Below are positions 51,374 through 59,403 of a stretch of 64,000 bases of DNA, piece by piece. Origin of the DNA: Anaerolineales bacterium. GTDB lineage: Bacteria; Chloroflexota; Anaerolineae; Anaerolineales; UBA4823. The stretch is from contig PQAL01000003.1 in the NCBI GenBank assembly GCA_003105035.1, positions 219,589 through 283,588 of the forward strand. The letters are read 5' to 3'. Every line of letters begins with the position of its first letter. Position 1 is the stretch's first letter. A program made the position numbers and the translations under genes. A model generated the notes under the pieces. That model worked only from the letters and a program-made list of their open reading frames with translations, was not told where the DNA came from and did no database searches.

Positions 51374-52153
51374 TCATTCTCCCTTCCATTCAGCCTTACG
51401 TTTTTCCACGAAGGCCTGCATGCCCTCTTTCTGATCCTGGGTGGCAAAGAGCATATAGAAAGCCCGACGTTCGTCCGCCAGGCCATCGCTCAGGAAGGAT
51501 TCGAAGGCATGATTGACGGCTTCCTTGCCAAGGCGGATAGCGACCGGGGCGCGGGCTGCAATCTCAGCCGCCAGCTGCATAGCCTCATCGAGATACCGCT
51601 CCACAGGTACCACGCGGTTGACCAGGCCAAAGCGCAGCGCCTCCTCTGCGTTCAAATGCCGGTTGTTGAGCACCATTTCCATCGCCAATGCTTTGCCCAC
51701 GACCCGCGTCAGGCGTTGGGTACCTCCCGCCCCGGGGATCACGCCCAGGTTGATCTCCGGCTGGCCGAAACGGGCAGTCTCAGACGCAACTATCATATCG
51801 CAGGCCATCGCCAGCTCATTGCCGCCTCCCAGGCACCAGCCGGATACCGCCGCAATGACCGGTTTATGGATGCCTCTCAGGCGATCAAATTGGGGGATAT
51901 GGCTGCGCGTCAGCATGTGAACTGCAGTGGCTTCCGCCATTTCCTTGATATCAGCCCCGGCCGCAAAAGCCTGGTCGTCTCCGGTGATGACGATCGCCCC
52001 TACCCCAGGGTCAGCATCAAAGACCTCCAGAGCATCCCCCAGCTCATGCAGCACCGTGCTATTCAAGGCGTTGCGTGCCTTGGGGCGGTTGATGCGCACC
52101 AGCCCGACCTGGCCAGTCACTTCTGTCAGAATTGTTTCGTATGTGGCAGTCAT
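51374..52153 (-). CDS. Enoyl-CoA hydratase (crotonase family, both catalytic Glu present)
   Basis: 259 residues. AFAAGADIKEM (oxyanion loop), CLGGGNELAMACD (first Glu) and FGQPEINLGVIPGAGGTQRL (second Glu) give a complete hydratase site, so it should hydrate 2-enoyl-CoA to 3-hydroxyacyl-CoA in fatty- or amino-acid breakdown. GGAGGAATT before ATG 52153 sets the start; a longer open frame begins at 52204. It precedes the AAC(3)-like gene and follows the odd SDR by 146 bases. Confidence 0.94.
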   Translation of the reverse strand: MTATYETILTEVTGQVGLVRINRPKARNALNSTVLHELGDALEVFDADPGVGAIVITGDDQAFAAGADIKEMAEATAVHMLTRSHIPQFDRLRGIHKPVIAAVSGWCLGGGNELAMACDMIVASETARFGQPEINLGVIPGAGGTQRLTRVVGKALAMEMVLNNRHLNAEEALRFGLVNRVVPVERYLDEAMQLAAEIAARAPVAIRLGKEAVNHAFESFLSDGLADERRAFYMLFATQDQKEGMQAFVEKRKAEWKGE

Positions 52154-52299
52154 AATTCCTCCCAGGGTTGTTATATGAAGCGAAATCTGGCTTAACACCA
52201 CCAAACATTTAAATTATACGTTAAACAAGGCCATGGTATGTCTGAAACAAATGGAAATCGGCCCTGATCCTTTGCGGTCAAACTTGGCCTCACAGCTGC

Positions 52300-53046
52300 T
52301 TAATTATCCAGCCCATGCCAGATGACTTGCCCGTTGATTGAAGAGGCGGCCACGGAGCACAGGTAGATGACCAGGCTCAGCGAGCCAGTTATAGGCATCT
52401 GGCTGATTTCAGGCATCCCAGACAACCAACGCCGATAGGCTGCCACATCCCAGGTCTGCTGGGCGGCCAGGCCAGGGATAGCAGGGCCATTGCCTACGAT
52501 ATTTGCTCGGATGTTCCAGCGTGAAAGCTCAGCGGCGGCAGCCTGGGTCAGGCCAATCAAGCCTGCCTGGCTAGCTGAACAAGCGCTGCGGCCTTGATCA
52601 GCTTCACCTTTCCAGCCGGTGGATATGAGGTTGACGATCACCCCACCACCCTGTTGGCGCATCACCCTCCCCACCTGCTGCATGGTAAAGAACGGCCCAC
52701 CCAGGTTCACATCCAGCGTGCGGTGGAATTCCCATTCGTCCATTTCCAAAATTGAGGCATCCGGAGCAACTGCTGCGTGGTTGATCAGGATATCGATTCG
52801 CCCAAAGTGATCCAGCACCTGGGCGATCATGCCTTCAATGGGCATGCGCTTGGCGATATCAAAAACGTACGGCCGGGCTATGCCACCGTTTTGGATAACT
52901 TGATTAACCGTCTCATCCAGGCTGAGCGGGTTGATATCATTGGCTGCCACGTAGCCGCCAACGGCAGAAAACGCAATGGCAGCTTTGCGCCCAAGGCCTC
53001 TCCCGGCCCCGGTGACCAAAACGACTTTACCCGTAAATTCATCCAT
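52300..53046 (-). CDS. SDR-family protein lacking the catalytic Tyr and Lys
   Basis: 248 residues with the classical short-chain dehydrogenase fold. TGAGRGLG at 12-19 (cofactor loop), INHAA at 88-92 (in place of NNAG), and Ser142 in NLISTGW are kept. The catalytic YxxxK is replaced: SACSASQAG has Cys156 where Tyr and Gln160 where Lys should be. The codons are TGT and CAG in the raw sequence, so this is not a translation slip. It may bind a nucleotide without redox activity, or be a structural or regulatory subunit. AGGAG before ATG 53046 sets the start. Located upstream of the enoyl-CoA hydratase on the same strand. Confidence 0.88.
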   Translation of the reverse strand: MDEFTGKVVLVTGAGRGLGRKAAIAFSAVGGYVAANDINPLSLDETVNQVIQNGGIARPYVFDIAKRMPIEGMIAQVLDHFGRIDILINHAAVAPDASILEMDEWEFHRTLDVNLGGPFFTMQQVGRVMRQQGGGVIVNLISTGWKGEADQGRSACSASQAGLIGLTQAAAAELSRWNIRANIVGNGPAIPGLAAQQTWDVAAYRRWLSGMPEISQMPITGSLSLVIYLCSVAASSINGQVIWHGLDN

Positions 53047-53098
53047 ATAGGCTAGCTCCTGGCAGGGAAATGCAGAATTTTTCACCTAAATCACCCGT

Positions 53099-53857
53099 TT
53101 ATTGATTTTCGCCAGCGTTCTCACAAGTGACGACCTTATCGGCGTTTCGTCCGGCATTGAGCTCCAGCCCCAGGTAAGAGGATGGATCGAGGGTGTTCTC
53201 AATTTTCAGCTCGTTGCGAAAACTGCCTACACCATCATCCTGGACGATCGAAAAGTGCAGGTGAACACCCGTCGGGTTGTTTGGGTCACCCGAATAATCA
53301 CCCTGGTAGCCCAGGAATGTACCTGCCTCAACGAAGACGTCGCTGATGCCGGGTGGAAATTCTGGCGAGATGTAGGAAGTGCCATTTTGATCGGCCATAT
53401 GGGTGTAATAAGTCCAGATTTGCCGGCCTGGTTGGAGTGGGTCAGCCGGGATACGGATGATGACCGTGGATTTCCAATCCGGCAAGCGGGTGAGGTAACC
53501 GGCAGAAGCAGCTACCACGGGTGTAACACCCGCAAGCTCGCCCCCGAAAATATCGATCCCTTGATGCTGGCTGCCAGGCCGGAAGGAATCGCCCCAGATG
53601 AAGCCGACATACCCGCTGGTGGGCAGGCTGAAAGGCGCCTCTCCGCAGTGCGTGCCAGCCTGTATCGCCCAGTCCTGGTGGGCAGCCGGATGATTCAACC
53701 ACTCTCCCAGGCGTTTTACCCGGCCAAAGCGCGTGCGCAGCCATGGATAGGCAAAATAGATCCCCACCAGGACGCATACCAACAAGACTCCCATGACCCA
53801 ACGCCCGCTTCTTGCAGGCTGGCGCCTATGCGTGGGAAACTCCCGCAGTGAGCTCAT
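53099..53857 (-). CDS. M23-family metallopeptidase, membrane-anchored
   Basis: 252 residues. A basic head then one membrane segment at about 19-36 (WVMGVLLVCVLVGIYFAY), then an extracytoplasmic zinc domain with HQGIDIF (His, Asp), YYTHMAD and HLHFSI (His-x-His). All M23 ligands are kept, so it is probably an active peptidoglycan endopeptidase. Unlike the lipoprotein at 18430 it is anchored by an uncleaved N-terminal helix and has no Thr/Pro spacer. Its start overlaps the methyltransferase stop by 4 bp. Confidence 0.9.
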   Translation of the reverse strand: MSSLREFPTHRRQPARSGRWVMGVLLVCVLVGIYFAYPWLRTRFGRVKRLGEWLNHPAAHQDWAIQAGTHCGEAPFSLPTSGYVGFIWGDSFRPGSQHQGIDIFGGELAGVTPVVAASAGYLTRLPDWKSTVIIRIPADPLQPGRQIWTYYTHMADQNGTSYISPEFPPGISDVFVEAGTFLGYQGDYSGDPNNPTGVHLHFSIVQDDGVGSFRNELKIENTLDPSSYLGLELNAGRNADKVVTCENAGENQ

Positions 53858-54744
53858 CCAGGCCCTTGATTCCTGGCGATGCGTTCCTGTGCCAGGCTGA
53901 TATAAGTGGGATTAATCTCATAGCCCACATAATGCCGGTTGGATTTGAGGGCTGCCAGGGCAGTTTGCCCGCTGCCCATGAATGGATCGAGAACCACATC
54001 CCCTTCAAAGGAGTATAGTTGGATCAGCCGGTAGGGTAGCTCAACCGGAAAGGGTGCTGGATGGCCAACCTTGTTAGCCGATTCAGCCGGGAACGTCCAC
54101 AGGCTTTTGGAATACTCCAGGAACTCCTCGCGGGAGATGGTGCTTTTCCGGGGAGGCTGGTTATGTCGCTTGAACATCCCCTTGGAGAAAACCAGGATAT
54201 ATTCATGCACATCCCGCAGGGTGGGATTAGTAGCGGATTTCCAGCTGCCCCAGGCAGTGGAGGGGCTGGCGCTGGCTGCCTTGTTCCAGATGATCTCGCC
54301 ACGCATTAAATACTTCAGGCTGAGCATGCTTTCAGTGATCCAGGCGTGCAGGGGGATGTAAGGCCGGCGCCCCAGGTTGGCCACATTAATGCACGCCCTG
54401 CCACCCGGCACAAGCACCCTGAGCACTTCCGCCCACACCCTATCAAGAAAAGCCAGATACTCCGGCAGGCTCAAATCGGCATCATATTCCTTGCCCACAT
54501 TGTAGGGTGGTGAAGTAACCATCAGGTGGATGCTGTTATCCGGCAGCTCGGCCATGCTTTCTGCGGAATTCTGGCAGATCTGGTCGAGATGCTCCGCAGG
54601 CAGCGGATTTTCCACGGTATCGGTCAGGTTTTCTTGTGGCTGGTCGTGATACAGGCGGCTTTTATAAAAGTCGGTCGCATCGTGATTCTGTCGTCCAGGC
54701 GACCCAAATTTGCTGGTGGCAGACTTGTTCGTTTTACCGCCCAT
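53854..54744 (-). CDS. Orphan DNA methyltransferase (beta class, probable N4-cytosine)
   Basis: 296 residues. TSPPY at 77-81 is catalytic motif IV in the form typical of N4-cytosine enzymes, and DPFMGSGQTALAAL near 255 is motif I (AdoMet loop); motif IV before motif I is the beta-class order. The middle region has SASPSTAWGSWKSATNPTLRDVHEYILVFSK, probably the target-recognition part. No restriction endonuclease gene lies next to it, so it is an orphan; it may mark DNA for regulation or protect against a nuclease encoded elsewhere. It sits in a run YbaK-methyltransferase-M23 with gaps of a few bases. Confidence 0.9.
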   Translation of the reverse strand: MGGKTNKSATSKFGSPGRQNHDATDFYKSRLYHDQPQENLTDTVENPLPAEHLDQICQNSAESMAELPDNSIHLMVTSPPYNVGKEYDADLSLPEYLAFLDRVWAEVLRVLVPGGRACINVANLGRRPYIPLHAWITESMLSLKYLMRGEIIWNKAASASPSTAWGSWKSATNPTLRDVHEYILVFSKGMFKRHNQPPRKSTISREEFLEYSKSLWTFPAESANKVGHPAPFPVELPYRLIQLYSFEGDVVLDPFMGSGQTALAALKSNRHYVGYEINPTYISLAQERIARNQGPG

Positions 54745-54747
54745 GGG

Positions 54748-55239
54748 CTATGCAAGCAGATCCAATACTGCTGCGCCTGTCGCCTGGAGGATATCCTGTG
54801 GCTTAAGCTGCAGGAGCACATTTTCTGCACCCCCTCCTGCATAGGCGCTGGGGAGCTCAAGCACCCGCTGGTCGATCACCGTGTTTAGCCGCTGCCGGTG
54901 ACCGAAGGGCGGCATGGCACCCACTTCATAACCGCTAACCCGCAGAACCGTGTCAGGATCAGCCAGTTTCACCTTCTTTTTTCCCACACCATAGAAATCG
55001 GCAATGGCCCGCCGCTGAATATTCGATAAGCCGCAGGCGATTGCCATCACCGGATGGTCGTCGACCAGGAAAAGTATGGACTTGATGATCTGGTCCACGC
55101 TGGTGCCAACAGCCAGGGCTGCCGTTTCCACTGTAGGCGTAGGGACCTCCAGACGGACGATCTCACCCCGGATATCATGCGACTGCATAAATCGCCTCAG
55201 CTCTTCCACGCCCAATGTGGTCGCCAGCATACTATCCAT
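54748..55239 (-). CDS. YbaK/ProX-family aminoacyl-tRNA deacylase-like protein
   Basis: 163 residues from ATG 55239. VETAALAVGTSVDQIIKSILFLVDDHPVMAIACG, then ADPDTVLRVSGYEVGAMPPFGHRQ and a tail VLELPSAYAGGGAENVLLQLKP are the YbaK/ProX blocks with the conserved Lys in the substrate site. These proteins remove mischarged amino acids from tRNAs (YbaK: Cys-tRNA-Pro). A longer open frame starts at 55290 but overlaps the previous gene; ATG 55239 lies just inside that gene's end, so coupling is likely. No good ribosome site. Confidence 0.88.
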   Translation of the reverse strand: MDSMLATTLGVEELRRFMQSHDIRGEIVRLEVPTPTVETAALAVGTSVDQIIKSILFLVDDHPVMAIACGLSNIQRRAIADFYGVGKKKVKLADPDTVLRVSGYEVGAMPPFGHRQRLNTVIDQRVLELPSAYAGGGAENVLLQLKPQDILQATGAAVLDLLA

Positions 55240-55567
55240 TAGTCTTATATCGTCGGATGTTTTCCAGGTCATCTTCGCTGTGATCAGCAATTATTAACTT
55301 AACCGTGCCCCCGGTCATTTCTTGCAACAGCCTGCCAGCTTCCTGACCCGATTCGGATGCCAGGCCCAATTTCAGGGCAGCGTACGAGTCAAAATACAGC
55401 TCGTGGATCATGGAACATGCTAGCTCACCGTAAATCACCTGACTCACCCGGCTGGTCGCCTCGCGACGCAGGCCGGGGATATCTTCAGCGGCATGTAAGA
55501 AGCGGGGCCAAAACACATGGAAATCGGGCGTGGCGGTTGATTCGACCAGGATGATCAGTTTGTGCAT
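55232..55567 (-). CDS. EthD-like dimeric alpha/beta-barrel protein
   Basis: 111 residues from ATG 55567 (MHKLIILVESTATPDFHVFWPRFLHAAEDIPGL). The layout, with a short beta strand, a DxFHxxWPRFL helix and a later IHELYFDSYAALKLGLAS, resembles EthD-type ferredoxin-like barrels that act as dimers on small ligands. The family call is approximate. TATAAT lies exactly six bases before the ATG with no ribosome site, so a leaderless mRNA is likely. It heads the run towards YbaK, methyltransferase and M23. Confidence 0.7.
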   Translation of the reverse strand: MHKLIILVESTATPDFHVFWPRFLHAAEDIPGLRREATSRVSQVIYGELACSMIHELYFDSYAALKLGLASESGQEAGRLLQEMTGGTVKLIIADHSEDDLENIRRYKTNG

Positions 55568-55663
55568 GGGTCCATTATACCCTTGACAATTGTGCTCCAT
55601 AACTATTATGAAAGGCTAACCAGTCTTCTTTCGTGGTATGATTCCGTTGTCAAGAGGATCTGA

Positions 55664-56035
55664 ATGGACGATAAGATCACTATCATTGAAGGACCACCGC
55701 CGAACTTCGAGGACGTGCACGAGGGTTGGCCCTTAGGTTTAAACGAAAGCCCATCCCTGCATAAGCTGGCCATGACGCGCCTGCGAACGTTCAACGGGCC
55801 AGCGCTGGTGGAACGCTGCTACCGCGCCTGGCGCGAGCGACAGGCCATCCAGCTTGAGTTCCGCGCCGCAGATGGGTTGATCCATAAGACCCCTATTGTG
55901 GCATCCCGTACTGTCGAAACCGAGGATGGGCAGCTCATTTTCCTGTGGGTGCGTTTCACCGAACAGGAAGCGCTGCTCGAGCTTGGTGCTGACGATGACC
56001 AGTACGAAGACGACGACCAGGAGCCACCTGAATAA
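55664..56035 (+). CDS. Unknown 123-residue protein with acidic tail
   Basis: Soluble, no family recognised. The body (IIEGPPPNFEDVHEGWPLGLNESP, then MTRLRTFNGPALVERCYRAWRERQ and HKTPIVASRTVETEDGQLIFLWVRF) ends in DDDQYEDDDQEPPE, a strongly acidic tail that could contact a basic partner or nucleic-acid-binding protein. AGAGGATCTGA is the ribosome site. It is divergent from the EthD-like gene and ends in a good terminator, so it is a stand-alone gene, and its careful gene signals suggest it is real. Confidence 0.75.
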   Translation: MDDKITIIEGPPPNFEDVHEGWPLGLNESPSLHKLAMTRLRTFNGPALVERCYRAWRERQAIQLEFRAADGLIHKTPIVASRTVETEDGQLIFLWVRFTEQEALLELGADDDQYEDDDQEPPE

Positions 56036-56055
56036 TTAACTCCATTGCAAATGCT

Positions 56056-56091
56056 GAACAGGCAGGAGAAAAACCTGCCTGTTCTTTGTTT
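56056..56091 (+). terminator. Rho-independent terminator after the acidic-tail gene
   Basis: Perfect 11-bp stem GAACAGGCAGG (56056-56066) with CCTGCCTGTTC (56074-56084), a 7-base loop, then TTTGTTT. 20 bases after the stop. Confidence 0.88.
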
Positions 56092-56121
56092 AAGGATACA
56101 ATAATCCTGGGAGTGTGGGCT

Positions 56122-56898
56122 ATGTCTGACCTGGTAAGGATTAATCTAAAAGACGGCATTTTTACCATCACGCTTGACCATCCACCAGCCAACGCACTCA
56201 CCCTGGAGATGGTCAGGCTATTACAGGCTGCATTCAGGCAGGCCAGCCAGGAAAAGCTGGCCCGTCTGGTTGTGCTCCGCGGGATGGGAGATAACTTCAG
56301 CGGTGGCCAGGATATCTACGAAATCCTGAAAGCTGAAGGGGTTTCATACCGTAAACACATGCAGGAGACTTACAACCCGCTGGTATTGCAAATCCGTCGT
56401 CTTGAGCTGCCAGTGCTGGCAGAAATCCGCGGCACCGTGGCCGGTGCCGCGCTGGGCTTAGCCCTGGCTTGTGACCTGCGCCTTGCCAGCGATGAGGCAC
56501 GCTTCGTGGTGGGGTTCCTGGGCATCGGTCTGGCACCCGATTCGGCGGTATCGTTATTTCTCCCGGCATTAATCGGCCTGGGGCGCGCCACCGAGGTAGC
56601 TTTCACCAATGAGCCGATACTTGCCCAGCAGGCGCTTGATTGGGGCCTGGTCAACCGCCTCTTCCCCGCCCATCTGCTTGAATCAGGCACCGCCCAGGTG
56701 GCAAAGGCGTTAGCCAGTGGACCAATCCATGCCATGGGATTAGCCAAGCGTGATTTTAATAAAGCAATCTACCCGCACCTGGAACAGGTGTTGGATTATG
56801 AAGCTCATATCCAGGAAATTGCCCGCCTGGGGGGCGAGCACAAAGAGGGAGTGAAAGCCTTTGTCGATAAAAGGCCACCTGAGTGGATGGGTGGCTAG
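56122..56898 (+). CDS. Crotonase-family isomerase, PaaG-like
   Basis: 258 residues. NFSGGQDIYEIL (oxyanion loop) and AGAALGLALACD are crotonase blocks, but the first hydratase Glu is Gly112, and the second is replaced by IGLAPDSAVS with Asp140. This one-Asp layout (IGLxPD) is that of PaaG-type isomerases, which act on ring-epoxide or enoyl-CoA double bonds, rather than of hydratases. So it differs in chemistry from the enoyl-CoA hydratase at 51374. GGGAGTGTGGG before ATG 56122 sets the start over an upstream ATG at 56086. Its stop overlaps the converging rhomboid gene by 4 bp. Confidence 0.85.
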   Translation: MSDLVRINLKDGIFTITLDHPPANALTLEMVRLLQAAFRQASQEKLARLVVLRGMGDNFSGGQDIYEILKAEGVSYRKHMQETYNPLVLQIRRLELPVLAEIRGTVAGAALGLALACDLRLASDEARFVVGFLGIGLAPDSAVSLFLPALIGLGRATEVAFTNEPILAQQALDWGLVNRLFPAHLLESGTAQVAKALASGPIHAMGLAKRDFNKAIYPHLEQVLDYEAHIQEIARLGGEHKEGVKAFVDKRPPEWMGG

Positions 56899-57665
56899 CC
56901 GCGCATAAACATACCAGCGATGGCGAGGAAGAAGAACAGGCCGGTGACAGCAATCCCGGCAATGATCACCTCGCGCTGGCTACGATTATCCCCAATCGAA
57001 TAGGGTGGATACATCCCTTGCCGGCGGAACTGAGGCCCTGCAAACCAGGCAAACAGCGTCCCGCCGATCAATCCACCGATATGGCCCCAATTATCGATGC
57101 CAGAATTAGGCGTCATCCCGATGATCAGGTTGATCACCCCGATGACGATCACCTGGGACAAGGCCCTGGGGGCCATGCTGCCAAACACTTCCCGGTTATG
57201 ATAAAAGAGCACACCTTCCGCCCCCAGTAAACCGAAGATCGCAGTTGACGACCCCAGGGAAGGATTGAGGGTAAATAAAAAGGACATCACGTTGCCCGCA
57301 AAACCGCCGATTAGAAAGAGTGCCACATAACGCCCGCGACCATAGAAGCGTTCAATCGTCGTTCCAATGGCGAACAAGGCATACATATTGAAACCGAGAT
57401 GCAGGACGGAGGCATGCAGGAACATGGGGGTGATCAACCGCCAAAGTTGCCCACGCATGATCATGGCATTATCTTTGGCAAAGGCATTGGCGATGTCTAT
57501 TTGAAATAAATAGGCAATGGCATATTGCAGGAGAAAGATCCCCACGCAGATACCGATCAGGACGTAGGTTATATAGGGTCGAAATACTGGCCGTAGGACC
57601 TGCTGACCGGTAATCCCTAAGGGTGAGGAATATGGTTCCTGGGGCCGGGGTGGTTCTTGATTCAT
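56895..57665 (-). CDS. Rhomboid-family intramembrane serine protease
   Basis: 256 residues, six to seven membrane segments. The catalytic Ser is Ser140 in GSSTAIFGLLGA and the His is in WGHIGGLIGGT near 200. FLHASVLHLGFNMYALFAIGTTIE is the rhomboid HxxxxHxxxN block. It cuts single-pass membrane proteins within the bilayer; targets unknown. It overlaps the gmk stop by 4 bp, so it is coupled to it. The N-terminal 25 residues are Pro-rich and cytoplasmic. Confidence 0.93.
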   Translation of the reverse strand: MNQEPPRPQEPYSSPLGITGQQVLRPVFRPYITYVLIGICVGIFLLQYAIAYLFQIDIANAFAKDNAMIMRGQLWRLITPMFLHASVLHLGFNMYALFAIGTTIERFYGRGRYVALFLIGGFAGNVMSFLFTLNPSLGSSTAIFGLLGAEGVLFYHNREVFGSMAPRALSQVIVIGVINLIIGMTPNSGIDNWGHIGGLIGGTLFAWFAGPQFRRQGMYPPYSIGDNRSQREVIIAGIAVTGLFFFLAIAGMFMRG

Positions 57666-58282
57666 AAGGTTACTTTCCGTTGTTTTACACGGTGATGTTC
57701 AGCAGTAATAATCGAAAAGATGATCTCCACTGTCTCTTCCTGGCAGTCATCCCGGTTAACGACAACATAATCAAAAAGCTCGATCTGGGTCAATTCATGG
57801 CGAGCAGTGGCAATACGTAGCTGCAGGTCTTCAGGCGTTTCTGTCTTGCGTTCCTTAAGGCGCTTAATCATCTCGGCCTCGTCCTGAGGAGAAAGGAAAA
57901 TCAGCAAGGCTTCCGGGCACAACCTGCGGATGGTTTCAGCGCCCTGTACATCCAGCCGCATGACCACATCCTTATTGGTGGACAGGGCCTCCCTCACTTG
58001 CTGCTTCGGGATACCCTTGTAATCGTTATAGACCAGGGCATACTCCAGCAGGTCGCCCCTTGCAATCATCCCGGCGAATTCTTCCTGTGAATAAAAGAAA
58101 TAATCCCTGCCGTGGACTTCATTGGGTCGGGGTGGGCGGGTAGTGGCGGTGATCACGAATTGAAAGGCTAGGTTCCTGGCCTTCATGCGCTGGATGATGG
58201 TGTCTTTCCCCACCCCCGACGGTCCGGAAATCACGATAAGGAGTGGCTGTGGCTGGGATAGGGTGAAGTTGTCTTCGCTCAT
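57662..58282 (-). CDS. gmk: Guanylate kinase
   Basis: Phosphorylates GMP to GDP. 206 residues: P-loop SGPSGVGKDT near 19-28, TTRPPRPNEVHGRDYFF, a GMP-binding EYALVYNDYKGIP and LDVQGAETIRRLCPEALLIFLSP. The start at ATG 58282 has GGAGAATTCT in front, whereas the longer frame from 58300 does not. One oddity is the Asp in GVGKD, where most guanylate kinases have Gly-Lys-Ser/Thr/Gly; the residue after Lys varies in the family, so activity is still expected. Coupled to rhomboid. Confidence 0.95.
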   Translation of the reverse strand: MSEDNFTLSQPQPLLIVISGPSGVGKDTIIQRMKARNLAFQFVITATTRPPRPNEVHGRDYFFYSQEEFAGMIARGDLLEYALVYNDYKGIPKQQVREALSTNKDVVMRLDVQGAETIRRLCPEALLIFLSPQDEAEMIKRLKERKTETPEDLQLRIATARHELTQIELFDYVVVNRDDCQEETVEIIFSIITAEHHRVKQRKVTL

Positions 58283-58370
58283 AGAATTCTCCGCAAACAC
58301 GCATTATAATTCAGGCTTGCTCCACCTGCGAGCAATATTAATGGGCATCTTTGTCGATGGGAGATCAATC

Positions 58371-58763
58371 ATGCCAGTTTACCAGTATCGCTGTTTGAAT
58401 TGCAAGAAACGCTTCGAGTTGTTTATGTCTTATCAGGACTATGGGGTAAAAGCCGTACACTGTCCCCATTGTGACAGTGACCAGGTCCAGCGGCGTATCG
58501 GGCGGATCCGGGTCGCCAAATCGGAGGAGAGTCGCCTGGACAACCTGACCGACCCTTCAGGGCTGGAGGGCCTTGAAGATGACCCGCGTGCCCTGGGAAA
58601 GATGATGCGTAAAATGAGCAATGAAATGGGGGAAGACGTTGGCCCGGAGTTTGATGAGGTGGTCAACCGGTTGGAGTCTGGTCAGAGCCCGGAAGATATC
58701 GAAAAAGCCATGCCCGACCTGGAAAATAGTATGGGTGGGCCTGGCGATGATATGGACTACTAG
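58371..58763 (+). CDS. FmdB-family zinc ribbon protein
   Basis: 130 residues from ATG 58371 (MPVYQYRCLNCKKRFE). The zinc knuckles are Cys8/Cys11 and Cys31/Cys34 (CPHC), with the family head. The C-terminal ~85 residues are acidic and Met/Gly-rich (MMRKMSNEMGEDVGPEFDEVVNRLE) and probably disordered. FmdB proteins are putative regulators, first seen with formamidase genes. ATGGGAG seven bases before the start decides it. It is divergent from gmk and converges on tmk with a 4-base overlap. Confidence 0.88.
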   Translation: MPVYQYRCLNCKKRFELFMSYQDYGVKAVHCPHCDSDQVQRRIGRIRVAKSEESRLDNLTDPSGLEGLEDDPRALGKMMRKMSNEMGEDVGPEFDEVVNRLESGQSPEDIEKAMPDLENSMGGPGDDMDY

Positions 58764-59398
58764 GATGCAGCTCTGCTCGACGGACTGACATGCAGCCTTT
58801 GGGTAATCACCCGGCGTAGTTCATCCTGCACCTGCCGGGGGGACAATGAAGCATCAATGACTTCCCAGCGCTCAGGCTCAGCTTTCACCAGCTGAAGATA
58901 TCCCTGGCGCACACGCTGGTGAAAATTCAGATCATAGGCATCCAGGCGGTTCCACTCGCCCTTCAGCTCTTTACGCCGCAAGCCAATTTCGACATCCAAA
59001 TCGAGCAAAATGGTCAGGTCAGGCTTCAACCCACCGGTGGCAAAGGTTACCAGAACCCGCAGCGATTCGATATCGATCTGGTGCCCGTATCCCTGGTAAG
59101 CCAGGGTCGAATCGGCATAGCGGTCGCTCAACACCACCCCACCGTTGATCAGGTGTGGCCGGATCACCTGTTCAACCAGCTGGGCACGTGAAGCCTGAAA
59201 AAGCAGGATCTCGGTGCGCGGGTTCATTTCCTTGTTTTCCAGGTTGTGTAAGACAGTGCGGATTTGTTCGCTAATTGAGGTCCCGCCTGGCTCACGGGTG
59301 GTCAACACATCCTGCCCATTTTGGTGTAAATAATCAGCTAACAGGGGGATTTGCGAAGTCTTTCCGCTTCCTTCGGGTCCTTCCAGGGTAATAAACAT
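58760..59398 (-). CDS. tmk: Thymidylate kinase
   Basis: Makes dTDP from dTMP. 212 residues: P-loop LEGPEGSGKT at 5-14, TREPGGTSISEQIR (the DR/E-loop type), LLFQASRAQLVEQVIRP and the DRYADSTLAYQGYGHQI block that holds the substrate, then LDLDVEIGLRRKELKGEWNRLD as lid. An overlapping TTG start at 59407 (TTGA with the R3H gene stop) is possible; ATG 59398 is preferred. Last gene of the pdxS-pdxT-unknown-R3H ATPase-tmk run. Confidence 0.95.
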   Translation of the reverse strand: MFITLEGPEGSGKTSQIPLLADYLHQNGQDVLTTREPGGTSISEQIRTVLHNLENKEMNPRTEILLFQASRAQLVEQVIRPHLINGGVVLSDRYADSTLAYQGYGHQIDIESLRVLVTFATGGLKPDLTILLDLDVEIGLRRKELKGEWNRLDAYDLNFHQRVRQGYLQLVKAEPERWEVIDASLSPRQVQDELRRVITQRLHVSPSSRAAS

Positions 59399-59403
59399 GC
59401 CGT

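Noticed and set aside
53102..53851. A 249-residue plus-strand open frame opposite the M23 gene
   Set aside because: The opposite strand encodes all M23 zinc ligands and a membrane anchor; the plus frame has no recognisable feature.
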